NCBI GenBank assembly: GCA_902497145.1
Contig: CABVDR010000079.1
Coordinates: 1 to 10,586, forward strand
Source: an uncultured Oscillospiraceae bacterium
Lineage (GTDB): Bacteria > Bacillota > Clostridia > Oscillospirales > Oscillospiraceae
DNA: 10,586 nt
Reading direction: 5' to 3'
Positions 1-7,293 of this stretch are shown here, one piece after another. The position numbers and the translations under genes were made by a program. Under the pieces are notes generated by a model. That model was not told the DNA's origin and searched no databases. It worked only from the letters and a program-made list of their open reading frames with translations. Every line of letters begins with the position of its first letter. The stretch's first letter is position 1.

Positions 1-1306
1 CTGCGGCACCAGCGACGGCATTGAGGTCAGCGAGATCGAGGAGCACGGCCAGGTCATCGAGACCTTTGCCGAGCGCGTCCACGGCCGCTATCCCGCGGAG
101 GACATCGTGGACCCCGCCACTGGCGAGGTGCTCTTCACTCGAGATACCATGCTTCTCAACGAGGACGCCAAGACTCTGGAAAAACACGGTATCCATGAAG
201 TGAAGATCCGCTCTGTCCTTACCTGCCGGGCCCGCAGCGGCGTGTGCGCCAAGTGCTACGGCATCAACCTGGCCATTGGTGAGCCTGTGGGCGCTGGCGA
301 GGCGGTGGGTATCATCGCCGCCCAGTCCATCGGTGAGCCCGGCACCCAGCTGACCATGCGTACCTTCCACACCGGCGGCGTGGCCGGCGGCGACATCACT
401 CAGGGTCTGCCCCGAGTGGAGGAGCTGTTCGAGGCCCGTAAGCCCAAGAAGATGGCCCAGCTGGCCGAGATCAGCGGCCGGGTGTCCATTGAAGAGACCA
501 AGCGCAACATTATGTGCAACGTGACCATCACCGCCGACGACGGCGAGGTGGTGACCTATGCACTGCCTTACTCCGCCGGCATCAAGGTGAAGGACGGCGA
601 CACCGTGGAGAAGGGCTTCCAGCTCACCGAGGGCGCTCTGTCTCCCCACGAGGTCTTGCGCATCCGTGGTTTGTCCGCTTGTCACAATTACCTGATTCGA
701 GAGGTGCAGAAGGTGTACCGTCAGCAGGGCGTTGACACCAACGATAAGCACATCGAGGTCATTGTCCGTCAGATGATGCGGAAGGTCCGCGTGGAGGATG
801 CCGGTGACTCCGACCTGCTGTCCGGCTCCACCATCGATATCATCGAGTTCCTGGATGCCGAGCAGGCCGTGAAGGACCGCATGGCTGCCGGAGAGAAGAA
901 CGAGATGGGCGAGGACCTGCGCCTGCCCACCTGCACCCGTCTGCTTATGGGTATTACCAAGGCCTCTCTGGCCACCGAGTCCTTCCTGTCCGCCGCCTCC
1001 TTCCAGGAGACCACCAAGGTGCTCACCGAGGCTGCCATCAAGGGCAAGGTAGACCACCTGCTGGGCCTGAAGGAGAACGTCATCATCGGTAAGCTGATTC
1101 CCGCCGGTTCCGGCCTGACTCAGTACCGGAAGTTCGACACCTTCGACGACGAGGGCAACCTCACTGCCCGGGACGGCGGCATCATTGCTGACGCCCTGGA
1201 GGCGCCGGAGGGCGAGGACGCCGGAGATGAGCTCCTCTTTGAAGAGGGAGCCATGGAGCTGGACTCTGACTCTGAAAATGAGAGCGAGACCCCCACGCTG
1301 GAGTAA
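1..1306 (+). CDS. rpoC: DNA-directed RNA polymerase beta' subunit, C-terminal part (5' end outside window)
   Basis: Largest catalytic subunit of RNA polymerase. The frame is open from base 2 to the TAA at 1304-1306, giving 434 residues of a protein of roughly 1,200, so the start lies upstream of the window. The second zinc site is complete: the first Cys is in CGTSDGIE at fragment residue 1, and the other three are in CRARSGVCAKC (residues 75, 82 and 85). The bridge/trigger-loop region follows (IIAAQSIGEPGTQLTMRTFH, with the catalytic-type Met119, Arg120 and His123). The frame runs straight into ITQGLPRVEELFEAR, so the large trigger-loop insertion of proteobacterial RpoC is absent, as expected for Firmicutes. 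The protein ends in an acidic tail (ELDSDSENESETPTLE). A terminator follows 20 bp after the stop, so no ribosomal-protein gene continues this operon here. Identification is essentially certain. Confidence 0.98.
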   Translation, partial: CGTSDGIEVSEIEEHGQVIETFAERVHGRYPAEDIVDPATGEVLFTRDTMLLNEDAKTLEKHGIHEVKIRSVLTCRARSGVCAKCYGINLAIGEPVGAGEAVGIIAAQSIGEPGTQLTMRTFHTGGVAGGDITQGLPRVEELFEARKPKKMAQLAEISGRVSIEETKRNIMCNVTITADDGEVVTYALPYSAGIKVKDGDTVEKGFQLTEGALSPHEVLRIRGLSACHNYLIREVQKVYRQQGVDTNDKHIEVIVRQMMRKVRVEDAGDSDLLSGSTIDIIEFLDAEQAVKDRMAAGEKNEMGEDLRLPTCTRLLMGITKASLATESFLSAASFQETTKVLTEAAIKGKVDHLLGLKENVIIGKLIPAGSGLTQYRKFDTFDDEGNLTARDGGIIADALEAPEGEDAGDELLFEEGAMELDSDSENESETPTLE

Positions 1307-1324
1307 AAGAGAATGTTCTTGTTT

Positions 1325-1360
1325 ATCCGGGCGCTGCTTTACAGCAGCGCCCGGATTTTA
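1325..1360 (+). terminator. Rho-independent terminator of rpoC
   Basis: A perfect stem CCGGGCGCTGCT (1327-1338) pairs with AGCAGCGCCCGG (1343-1354) around a TTAC loop, and the flanking A/T bases add two more pairs. The stem is followed by ATTTTAT. It lies 20 bp after the rpoC stop codon. Confidence 0.92.
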
Positions 1361-1567
1361 TACATTGTAGAGTTCCGACAAGATAGAGCGTGCAAAGATA
1401 CATTCGAAAAAGGAATACCAGGGTAAAAAATGATTCATTGCAAAGAAATTGTTAAAAATGATGCAAAAAGCATTAAAAATAATGAATTTTAACCCGTTCG
1501 TTAGAACAACGAATAAAGTGCACAAAGGCTGCGGAGAAAAGGATGGGGGAGATTGTAATTTTATACA
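1361..1567. other. AT-rich intergenic stretch without a supported gene
   Basis: This stretch is clearly more AT-rich than the genes around it. It has A-runs, a short inverted repeat TTCGTT-AGAAC-AACGAA at 1496-1512, and a 13-nt exact direct repeat, ATTTTATACATTG, at 1355-1367 and again at 1558-1570. I see no open frame with a ribosome binding site on either strand and no recognisable RNA. It may be an untranslated leader, a regulatory region or a relic of an insertion. Confidence 0.5.
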
Positions 1568-1597
1568 TTGACGCCAAGGAGCCAGTTGGATTACCAT
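1568..1597 (+). promoter_or_regulatory. Candidate sigma-A promoter for the small membrane protein gene
   Basis: A -35-like TTGACG at 1568-1573 is followed after 18 nt by TACCAT at 1592-1597 (4 of 6 matches to the -10 consensus). This lies about 30 bp before the ATG at 1628. A better -10 word, TATACT, sits at 1597-1602 but its spacing to the -35 is too long. The call is tentative. Confidence 0.35.
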
Positions 1598-1627
1598 ATA
1601 CTCACAGGAAGAAAGGAGTTGAGCGAG

Positions 1628-1732
1628 ATGATCCTTCATGATGTGCTCAGCATCGTCGGGATGCTGGTTGTTGTGGCGGGGATGCTGTGGGCTTTCCAGG
1701 CGGACAGCCTCGGTGTAAAGCATCACGCCTAA
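1628..1732 (+). CDS. Small single-pass membrane protein, 34 residues, unrecognised family
   Basis: A 34-residue frame starting at ATG 1628, preceded by a good ribosome binding site (AAAGGAG, about 9 nt upstream). It has a short N-terminus (MILHDV), one hydrophobic helix of roughly residues 7-23 (LSIVGMLVVVAGMLWAF), and a polar tail ending KHHA. The gene has a candidate promoter upstream and a very strong terminator 16 bp after its stop, so it looks like an independent monocistronic unit rather than a random frame. I do not recognise the family. Small membrane proteins of this size often act as subunits or regulators of membrane complexes, or as type I toxins, but nothing here chooses between these. 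An opposing 122-codon frame covers the same DNA but lacks a ribosome binding site. Confidence 0.6.
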   Translation: MILHDVLSIVGMLVVVAGMLWAFQADSLGVKHHA

Positions 1733-1748
1733 TCAACTCATTGACATA

Positions 1749-1794
1749 CAGGCCGGAGATTTTCCACGGGAAAATCTCCGGCCTGTCGTTTTTT
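1749..1794 (+). terminator. Strong Rho-independent terminator after the small membrane protein gene
   Basis: A perfect 17-bp inverted repeat (1749-1765 and 1769-1785, core GGCCGGAGATTTTCC) with a 3-nt loop is followed by TCG and a run of six T (1789-1794). It separates the small gene from the rhodanese gene. Confidence 0.92.
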
Positions 1795-1879
1795 CAGGAT
1801 ACGTGACTTGGTCACAGAGAAAGGGTATGTTTTGGATATACTGAAGGTGAGATCAGAATTTGACAAAGGAGTGTATACC

Positions 1880-2185
1880 ATGGGGTTCTTTCAATTTTTG
1901 ACAGGAGGTCCTTCGCTGGAGGAGGGGCTGGCCAAAATGGAGAAAAATGGGGTGCTGCTGGATGTGCGCACTCCTGGGGAATATCAGAGCGGCCATCTGC
2001 CTGGAGCAATCAATATTCCTCTGGATCAAATCCAGTCAGCCCAGCTGCCCCAGGGGCGGCCTCTCTATGTATACTGCCGCAGCGGGGCCCGCAGCGGACA
2101 GGCCTGCCAGTGGCTCCAGGGGGCGGGATACCAGGCGGAGAATCTGGGTGGCCTGATGGGCTACCGAGGCAAGCTGGAGCGGTGA
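1880..2185 (+). CDS. Single-domain rhodanese-like sulfurtransferase
   Basis: A 101-residue cytoplasmic rhodanese-fold protein. It has the two rhodanese signatures: DVRTPGEYQSGHLPGAINIP (residues 28-47) and the active-site loop CRSGAR with the persulfide-carrying Cys66. The length matches stand-alone rhodaneses of the PspE/GlpE/YgaP-domain kind, which move sulfane sulfur to thiols, cyanide or sulfur-carrier proteins. The physiological acceptor cannot be read from sequence. The frame is open from 1808, but ATG 1880 is chosen because AAGGAG lies 8 nt upstream and the rhodanese fold begins soon after it. No signal peptide or membrane segment is seen. It is followed 69 nt later by the macro-domain gene, which has its own promoter. 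A clear promoter for the rhodanese itself was not found; a TATACT word at 1837-1842 lacks a well-placed -35. Confidence 0.93.
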   Translation: MGFFQFLTGGPSLEEGLAKMEKNGVLLDVRTPGEYQSGHLPGAINIPLDQIQSAQLPQGRPLYVYCRSGARSGQACQWLQGAGYQAENLGGLMGYRGKLER

Positions 2186-2197
2186 GAAGACGCCCCG

Positions 2198-2226
2198 TTG
2201 CCTTTTTTGATAAAAGAGGCTACAAT
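2198..2226 (+). promoter_or_regulatory. Sigma-A-like promoter for the macro-domain gene
   Basis: TTGCCT (2198-2203) and TACAAT (2221-2226) are separated by exactly 17 nt, giving 4/6 and 5/6 matches to the consensus. The predicted start site near 2233 would leave a leader of about 20 nt before the ATG at 2255. Confidence 0.6.
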
Positions 2227-2254
2227 AAGGCCAGACGAAAAGGGGGTTACGGTT

Positions 2255-2761
2255 ATGCCGCTGCAAATGCTGAGTGCTGATATTACCAAGTTGAAGGTGG
2301 ATGCCATCGTCAACGCTGCCAACCGCTCCCTGTTGGGCGGAGGCGGAGTGGATGGCGCCATACATCGTGCTGCCGGGCCGGAGCTGCTGGCCGAGTGCCG
2401 CACGTTGGGCGGATGTGACACAGGGGATGCCAAAGTGACCCTGGCCTATCAGCTGCCCTGCCGGTATGTGATCCATACCGTGGGACCAGTTTGGCATGGC
2501 GGACAGCGGGGGGAACGGGAAAAGCTGACCTCCTGCTACCGCACCAGTCTGGAGCTGGCCCGGGAGAAGGGATGTACCTCGGTGGCCTTTCCGCTGATCT
2601 CTGCCGGAGTCTACGGCTACCCCAAGGAGCAGGCCTTAGAAGTGGCAGTAGACACCATTCAGGCCTTTCTAAAGGAGTACGAGATGCAGGTGTCTCTGGT
2701 GCTCTTTGACCGGGCGGCAGCTCAAATTGCCAAAGAGAAGTATCCGGATCTCTGGAGGTAA
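2255..2761 (+). CDS. MacroD-type macro-domain protein (ADP-ribosyl hydrolase / O-acetyl-ADP-ribose deacetylase)
   Basis: A 168-residue protein that is one macro domain, similar in length and pattern to E. coli YmdB (177 residues). The ADP-ribose binding and catalytic segment is DAIVNAANRSLLGGGGVDGA (residues 16-35), which holds the catalytic-pair Asn23 and Asp33 in the positions of the MacroD class. Further family segments are GCDTGDAKVTLA, YVIHTVGPVW and the phosphate loop ISAGVYGYP. Known family members hydrolyse O-acetyl-ADP-ribose and remove mono-ADP-ribose from acidic side chains. The frame is open from a TTG at 2198, but ATG 2255 is chosen: it follows a GGGGG-type Shine-Dalgarno at about 8 nt, the family N-terminus aligns there, and the upstream frame overlaps the promoter. 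The gene is followed by a hairpin terminator. No ADP-ribosyltransferase or sirtuin gene is present beside it. Confidence 0.95.
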   Translation: MPLQMLSADITKLKVDAIVNAANRSLLGGGGVDGAIHRAAGPELLAECRTLGGCDTGDAKVTLAYQLPCRYVIHTVGPVWHGGQRGEREKLTSCYRTSLELAREKGCTSVAFPLISAGVYGYPKEQALEVAVDTIQAFLKEYEMQVSLVLFDRAAAQIAKEKYPDLWR

Positions 2762-2826
2762 TAAAAATGGCTTCTCAAGTCTGATAGTTCCCAGAGGGAT
2801 ATTTTTGGAACCCAGTGACTTGTCAG

Positions 2827-2870
2827 ACACAACAGGCGGACAGTAAAAGGTGCCCGCCTGTTGTGTTTTA
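2827..2870 (+). terminator. Probable terminator of the macro-domain gene
   Basis: Stem ACACAACAGGCGG (2827-2839) pairs perfectly with CCGCCTGTTGTGT (2854-2866) around a 14-nt loop, followed by only a short TTT tract. The stem is strong but the T-tract is weak, so some read-through into the kinase region is plausible. Confidence 0.7.
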
Positions 2871-2886
2871 TGCCAGAAATTCTTAG

Positions 2887-3105
2887 ACGTTCCAGGCTCC
2901 CTTCCGGAAAGCGGCTACTCTATTTCTGACGAACCGGTACCTATGTCTGTGCACAGCCAGCTTCGTGCTGAACTTTCAGCACGCGACCGGTGTGCAGGGG
3001 CAGACGGCCCTGCTGGATAACGGACAGACTATGACACTGCCCCGGACAGCGGCAGTGGAGTTTAAGAAAGCCTGGGAAAATTACTGGCTGGAGGACAATT
3101 TCTAA
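2887..3105 (+). pseudogene. Truncated LytTR-family response regulator (C-terminal DNA-binding remnant)
   Basis: The frame ending at TAA 3103-3105 is open back only to a TAG at 2884-2886. Its 72 codons read like the second half of a LytTR DNA-binding domain: an APFRKAATLFL helix, then RYLCLCTASFVLNFQHATGV, corresponding to the family's 'RF..C..SF.VNL..V' segment, then ALLDNGQTMTLPRTAA and a terminal helix ending ENYWLEDNF. The receiver domain and the first LytTR strands are missing, and the macro-gene terminator lies immediately upstream. No start codon with a ribosome binding site exists in this frame. Its stop overlaps the kinase start (TAATG), the usual coupling of agr/vir-type regulator-kinase pairs, and it still supplies the kinase ribosome binding site. 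I read it as the stump left by a deletion that removed roughly 150 codons or more. Family assignment is by pattern only. Confidence 0.68.
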
Positions 3106-4382
3106 TGACTGATGTATTTTTTTTAGTCTTCCGCACTTTCTTTATCACAATTATGACGGTTGGAATGATGGCGAGCTTGACTGAATTTCGCTTTGGGCGT
3201 TGGAAACTGCTGTGCATCATGGCGGTTTACAGCGTTTGGGTGATTGGTTCCAGCCTGCTTCTACTGTTGCTGGGCGGAGAACTGCTGCTGCTTCGTCTGT
3301 TTTTTATTACCATCTCCGTTCCGGCTACGTTTCTCACATATTGGGCGGCAAACGATGCCCCGGCACAGGCGGTTTTTAATTACATGACACAGATTCTGGT
3401 GTCGGTACTGTCGGCCTCCATGATCCGATGGCTGACGGAGTCACTTGGCCTCTCCAGGCTTGTAAATATCCTGCTGATGTGTGCATTCTATTTGACAACG
3501 ATCTATCTGGAGTGGCGCTTTCTGAGGCAGCCTTTTCGCATGCTGATCCAGGTGATGCCTACCCGCTGGGGCGTACTTACCCTTATTCCCTGTGTGTTCT
3601 GCGGCTATCTCATTCTTGTGTCGGCCTGGCCGGGCAGTTATCTCGAAAATGAAGCGCAGCGGGTTTATGTCTACACCGCGGTCATTCCTCTGGCCTTTGT
3701 GTATATTGCCGTATTCAAGAGCCTTCTGGCCCAGTACCGCATTCAGATGGAGCGGCAAAGTACCGCACTGCTGACGGTGCAGATTTCAGCGCTGAAAGAA
3801 AAAGTGCAGCGGGTAAAAGAAGTGGAAGAAGGCATTCGAATCCAACGCCATGACCTGCGTCATCAGCTCCAAACTGTCATGGAACTGGTATCACACGGAG
3901 ACGGGGAGACTGCGCTGGAGTTTCTGGATGCCGCCCAGAAACGGCTGGATGAGCAGAAGGAAATCCGCTGGTGCCGCCCTCCGGTGCTAGACGCCGTGTT
4001 TTCTTCTTACTTTGGACAAGCAAAAAATCACGGCATTTCTGTGGAGGCAAAAATCTCCCTGCCCGACGCCCTCCCAGTGGACGAGGGGGAATTGGCCATT
4101 GTCCTTGCGAACGCGCTGGAAAATGCCATCCACGCCAATCTGAAGCTGCCTGAGGAACAGCGGCAGATCCGCTGCAAGATAGTAGGCAATCCCAGCATCA
4201 TGTTGGAACTTTCCAATCCTTGTACCGAAGAGATCCCGTTTGACAGCAACGGCCTGCCAGTGGCACAAAGGGAGGGGCACGGCCTGGGTGTGCAGTCCAT
4301 CTCAGCTTTTTGCCGGAAAAACGGAGCTGTCTGTCAGTTTGACCTGACCGACGGCTGGTTCCGGTTGCGGGTAGTACTGTAA
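3105..4382 (+). CDS. AgrC-like sensor histidine kinase (GHKL ATPase)
   Basis: A 425-residue membrane sensor kinase of the AgrC/HPK10 type. Residues 1 to about 205 contain about six hydrophobic segments (roughly 5-25, 35-60, 62-80, 90-107, 118-136, 155-174 and 188-206), the usual polytopic sensor. A coiled-coil-like linker (215-245) leads to the phosphoacceptor motif RHDLRHQLQTVMEL, with His249 as the probable phosphorylation site. The ATPase part has an N box NALENAIHAN (336-345) and a glycine box GHGLGVQSIS (391-400), the short GHKL form. The start ATG overlaps the stop of the truncated response regulator and has GGAGG 10 nt upstream inside that remnant. Related kinases sense peptides or envelope signals and pass phosphate to a LytTR regulator, which is lost here. 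No AgrD/AgrB-like peptide gene is visible. The open reading frame itself looks intact. Confidence 0.92.
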   Translation: MTDVFFLVFRTFFITIMTVGMMASLTEFRFGRWKLLCIMAVYSVWVIGSSLLLLLLGGELLLLRLFFITISVPATFLTYWAANDAPAQAVFNYMTQILVSVLSASMIRWLTESLGLSRLVNILLMCAFYLTTIYLEWRFLRQPFRMLIQVMPTRWGVLTLIPCVFCGYLILVSAWPGSYLENEAQRVYVYTAVIPLAFVYIAVFKSLLAQYRIQMERQSTALLTVQISALKEKVQRVKEVEEGIRIQRHDLRHQLQTVMELVSHGDGETALEFLDAAQKRLDEQKEIRWCRPPVLDAVFSSYFGQAKNHGISVEAKISLPDALPVDEGELAIVLANALENAIHANLKLPEEQRQIRCKIVGNPSIMLELSNPCTEEIPFDSNGLPVAQREGHGLGVQSISAFCRKNGAVCQFDLTDGWFRLRVVL

Positions 4383-4449
4383 CACTGAAATTTTGTGTTG
4401 GGCGTGCGGCGTTTGTCCGATCCTGCCCTGATTTTGCCCATATACGGCA

Positions 4450-4490
4450 TTAGGCCCCATAGGGACACATTGTGTACCTATGGGGCCTAA
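4450..4490. terminator. Long hairpin between convergent genes, possible bidirectional terminator
   Basis: TTAGGCCCCATAGG (4450-4463) pairs perfectly with CCTATGGGGCCTAA (4477-4490), and the loop contains a further inverted ACACA/TGTGT. It lies between the kinase (+) and the ATPase (-), so it could end both transcripts. No T-run follows directly on either strand; a TTTTT tract on + is about 12 nt further on. Termination is therefore plausible but not proven. Confidence 0.55.
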
Positions 4491-4519
4491 CCCTATGGAA
4501 CCATTTTTATTTGTAAAAT

Positions 4520-7101
4520 TTACCGGCCCTGAAGAATACGGGTGAGCTGAATAAGCAGGGTGGGGGCGAAGGCCAGGCCCAGCACACACAGAAGGTCGAA
4601 GCCGGTGAGGGGGTGGACCAGGAACAGACCCTCCATGGCAGGGACAAACAGTACCAGAGCCAGCAGCAGGATGCCTACGCCGAAAGCCATCAAGGAGTAG
4701 ATGTTGCTGCCCAGACCCAGCTTGATGATGGATTCCTTACCCCGGCAGTTGAAGCCGTGGAACAGGCGGGCCAGGGTGAGCGTGGCAAAGGCCATAGTGC
4801 TGGCTAGGGCGGGGCCAGCCTGGTTAAGACCGATATAGAAGGCAACCATGGAGGCAATGCCAATCATCAGGCCCTGCCCAAACACCCGGGAGAGCATGGG
4901 TTTGTCCATCATGGAGGCGTTGGGGTCACGGGGCGGCTGGTCCATCAGACCGGGACGGGCGGGTTCCATGCCCAGGGCGATGGCGGGCAGGCTGTCAGTA
5001 AGAAGGTTAATAAACAGCAGGTGCACCGGCTGGAAGGGGACGCTCAATCCGGCGATGGAGGCGTAAATGACGGCCAGAATGGCGGCCATGTTGCCCGAGA
5101 GCAGGAACTGAATGGCGTTGCGGATGTTGGCATACACGCTGCGGCCGTTGAGCACCGCCTTGACGATGGTGGCAAAGTTGTCGTCGGCCAGAATCATGGC
5201 GGCGGCGTCCTTGCTTACCTCGGTGCCGGTGATGCCCATAGGGCGTCATTGACGCCGTCGCCGGTCATGGCAGAGATGCACCCCCGGCGCTGCCAGGCAG
5301 TAACAATGCGGATCTTGTGCTCGGGAGAGACCCGTGCGTAGACGGCGATGTGAGGCAGCTTCTCGTCCAGCTCCTCGTCGCTCATGGAGTCCAGCTCCAC
5401 GCCGTCCAGAGACATATCGCCCTCGCCGAAGATGCCGATTTGCTTGGCGATGGCGGTGGCGGTGACCTTGTGGTCGCCGGTGATCATCACGGTGCGGATG
5501 CCAGCCTTCTTGGCGTCGGCCACCGCCTGGATGCTCTCCGGGCGGGGCGGGTCGATCATGGAGATGAGGCCCACAAAAGTATAGTCGGTCTCATCCTCCA
5601 GGGTAAGCAGCCGGGCTTCCTTCATGGGACGCTGGGCAAAGGCCAGGACGCGCAGGCCGTTTTCCGACTGCTGCCGGTTGACCTGCTCGATCTGGGCGCG
5701 GAGCTCCGGAGTCATGGGGACGGGGCCGTTGGCAGTGAGCAAGCGGGTGGAGCGGTCCAGCAGCACGTCGATGGCGCCCTTGGTGTACAGAGTGGGGCCG
5801 TCGTCAGTGTTATGCAGGGTGCTCATCAGTTTGCGGTCGGAGTCAAAGGCCAGCTCGGCCAGACGGGGATGCTGGGTGCGGTAAGCCCGCTCCTCCACGC
5901 CGAAACGGCCGCCCAGCTGAATGAGGGCCACCTCGGTGGGGTCGCCCACGGCGGCGCCGGTCTCGTGGTCCATGGTGGCGTCGCTGTCCAGCAGAGCAAT
6001 TTTCAGCAGGGTGCGCTGGGCGTCGTTGGCCAGTTCCAGGTCGGTGCCCCGGGTGAGGACGCCGTCAGCCCAGATGTTCTGGACCGTCATGCGGTTCTGG
6101 GTGAGGGTACCGGTCTTATCAGAGCAGATGACCTGGACGGAACCCAGGCTCTCTACCGCTTTCAGTTCCTTGATGATGGCGTTCTGCCGGGCCATCTTCT
6201 GGGTGCCCATGGCCAGCACGATGGTAACGATGGAACTGAGGGCCTCGGGGATGGCGGCTACCGCCAGAGCCACGGCGAACATGAGGGAGTCCAGAATGCT
6301 CATGTGGCTGCGGAAGACGGACAGGAGGAACACGCCTGCACAGATGACCATGATGACCATGGCCAGCTTGCTGGAGAAGTCGTCCAGGTTCTTCTGCAAG
6401 GGCGTCTTGCGCTGCTGGGTCTGGTTCATCAGGGTGGCGATACGGCCCAGCTGGGTGTCCATGCCGGTGGCGGTAACCACCATAACGGCCCGGCCATAGG
6501 TGACCAGAGAGCCGGAGAAGACCATGTTTTTCTGATCACCCAGGGCGACCTTGTCGCCCTCAATGGCCTGATTGGTCTTTTCCACCGCTTCGCTCTCGCC
6601 GGTGAGGGAGCTCTCATTTACCTTGAGGGACCAGCAGTTGAGCAGGCGGCCGTCGGCCACGATGAGGTCGCCGGCCTCCAGCTCGATGATGTCGCCAGGG
6701 ACCACCTGGTCGCTGGGCAGCTCCAGCCGCTGACCGTCCCGCAATACCTTGGCGGTGGGGGCGCTCATAGCTTTTAAACTCTCCAGGGATTTCTCGGCCT
6801 TAAAGTACTGTACTGTGCCCAGAATGGCGTTTAGAATGAGCACGGCAAAGATGACCAGGGTGCTTTCCAGGTTGCCGGAGAACATGGAGATGAGGGCGGC
6901 CACAATCAGAATGGCCACCAGCAGGTCCTTAAACTGCTCGGCAAAGACAGCCAGCACGCTTTTTTTCTTACCCTCGGCCAGCTGGTTGGGCCCGTACTGG
7001 GCCAGCCGCTGGGCAGCCTGGGTGCTGGTGAGGCCGTCTGAGGTGACCTGCAGCTGTTCCAGGGTCTGCTTGGGCGTTTTCTGGAAGAAATTTTGATCCA
7101 T
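4520..7101 (-). pseudogene. P2-type cation ATPase (Ca2+/Mn2+ exporter family), frame broken by a ~31-nt deletion
   Basis: The start is ATG at 7101, with AAAGG about 9 nt upstream. The first frame gives 620 in-frame residues: a TM pair near 50-100, TGES actuator motif (167-170), cation-binding helix 4 motif AAIPEAL (282-288), phosphorylation site DKTGTLT with Asp328, KGA nucleotide-site motif (441-443), DPPR and TGD (541-543), and then TGDGVNDA (613-620). In P2 ATPases the last motif continues with about 11 residues of the PALKxADIGxA kind. Here the frame goes into unrelated residues and a stop at 5215. The expected continuation resumes in another frame as MGITGTEVSKDAA from 5239 and runs 239 residues to the TAA at 4520, with the helix 6 ion-site segment NLLTDSLPAIALGMEP and the remaining helices. 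Only two bases (5240-5241) lie between the GVNDA codon and that ATG, so about 31 nt seem lost. Restored length would be about 870 residues, normal for Listeria/Lactococcus-type pumps. The Mn2+ riboswitch upstream argues for Mn2+ (or Ca2+/Mn2+) export. The 3' part has no ribosome binding site. Either a real null mutation or an assembly error. Confidence 0.9.
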
Positions 7102-7153
7102 AACACGTCGCCTTTCTTTTTCTGATCCATTAAGTATTTTGCGCCGGAAGATA

Positions 7154-7193
7154 TAAAAAAGACCTTCCGGCAGCGCAAACTGCCGAAAAGTCT
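7154..7193 (-). terminator. Riboswitch expression-platform terminator
   Basis: On the minus strand AGACTTTTCGGCAG (7193-7180) pairs over all 14 positions, with G-U pairs, with CTGCCGGAAGGTCT (7173-7160) around a TTTGCG loop and is followed by six T. Its 5' arm includes the 3' strand of the aptamer's closing helix (CTTTTC), so aptamer closing and terminator are mutually exclusive. This is the layout of an ON switch controlled by attenuation. Confidence 0.9.
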
Positions 7194-7284
7194 TGTTACC
7201 ACCAAAAATAGGGGCCCGCCCTGCCAGATTATCCGAAGATAACCGGGATGTTGACAAAGCGGCTTGCAACTACTCCCTTTTCAC
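7185..7284 (-). ncRNA. yybP-ykoY (Mn2+) riboswitch aptamer
   Basis: The minus-strand leader of the ATPase carries the two conserved loops of this class: AAAAGGGAGTAG near the 5' end and AACAAGAC near the 3' end. GAAAAG and CTTTTC close the long P1/P2 helix. Between them TTTGTCAACATCCCGG is followed by a TTCG-capped hairpin (CCGGTTATC with GATAATCTGG) and an outer CCGC/GCGG pairing. The CAACAT and GGGAGTAG words match well-known members such as the Lactococcus yoaB leader. This class binds Mn2+ in the pocket formed by the two loops and switches on exporters of excess Mn2+. It lies immediately after a predicted transcription start and overlaps a terminator whose formation it would prevent. Read by eye; a covariance-model search was not run. 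Confidence 0.9.
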
Positions 7285-7293
7285 GTAGGCAAT

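Noticed and set aside
1358..1726. 122-codon minus-strand frame across the AT-rich gap
   Set aside because: No ribosome binding site before its ATG, no recognisable domain, and it overlaps the rpoC terminator tail and the small membrane protein gene antisense.
2943..3021. Short frame from ATG 2943 as a peptide pheromone for the kinase
   Set aside because: The ~25-residue product lacks the features of an AgrD precursor, has no ribosome binding site, and lies out of frame inside the LytTR remnant.
5215..5245. Programmed ribosomal frameshift in the ATPase
   Set aside because: A shift would not restore the ~11 missing conserved residues, there is no slippery heptamer at the junction, and no family precedent is known to me. 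A deletion or assembly error explains it better.
5317..6777. 486-codon open frame on the + strand opposite the ATPase
   Set aside because: It is the mirror frame of a GC-rich gene whose minus-strand product has every P2-ATPase motif. The antisense product is composition-biased (Gly/Ala/His/Val-rich) with no family features.
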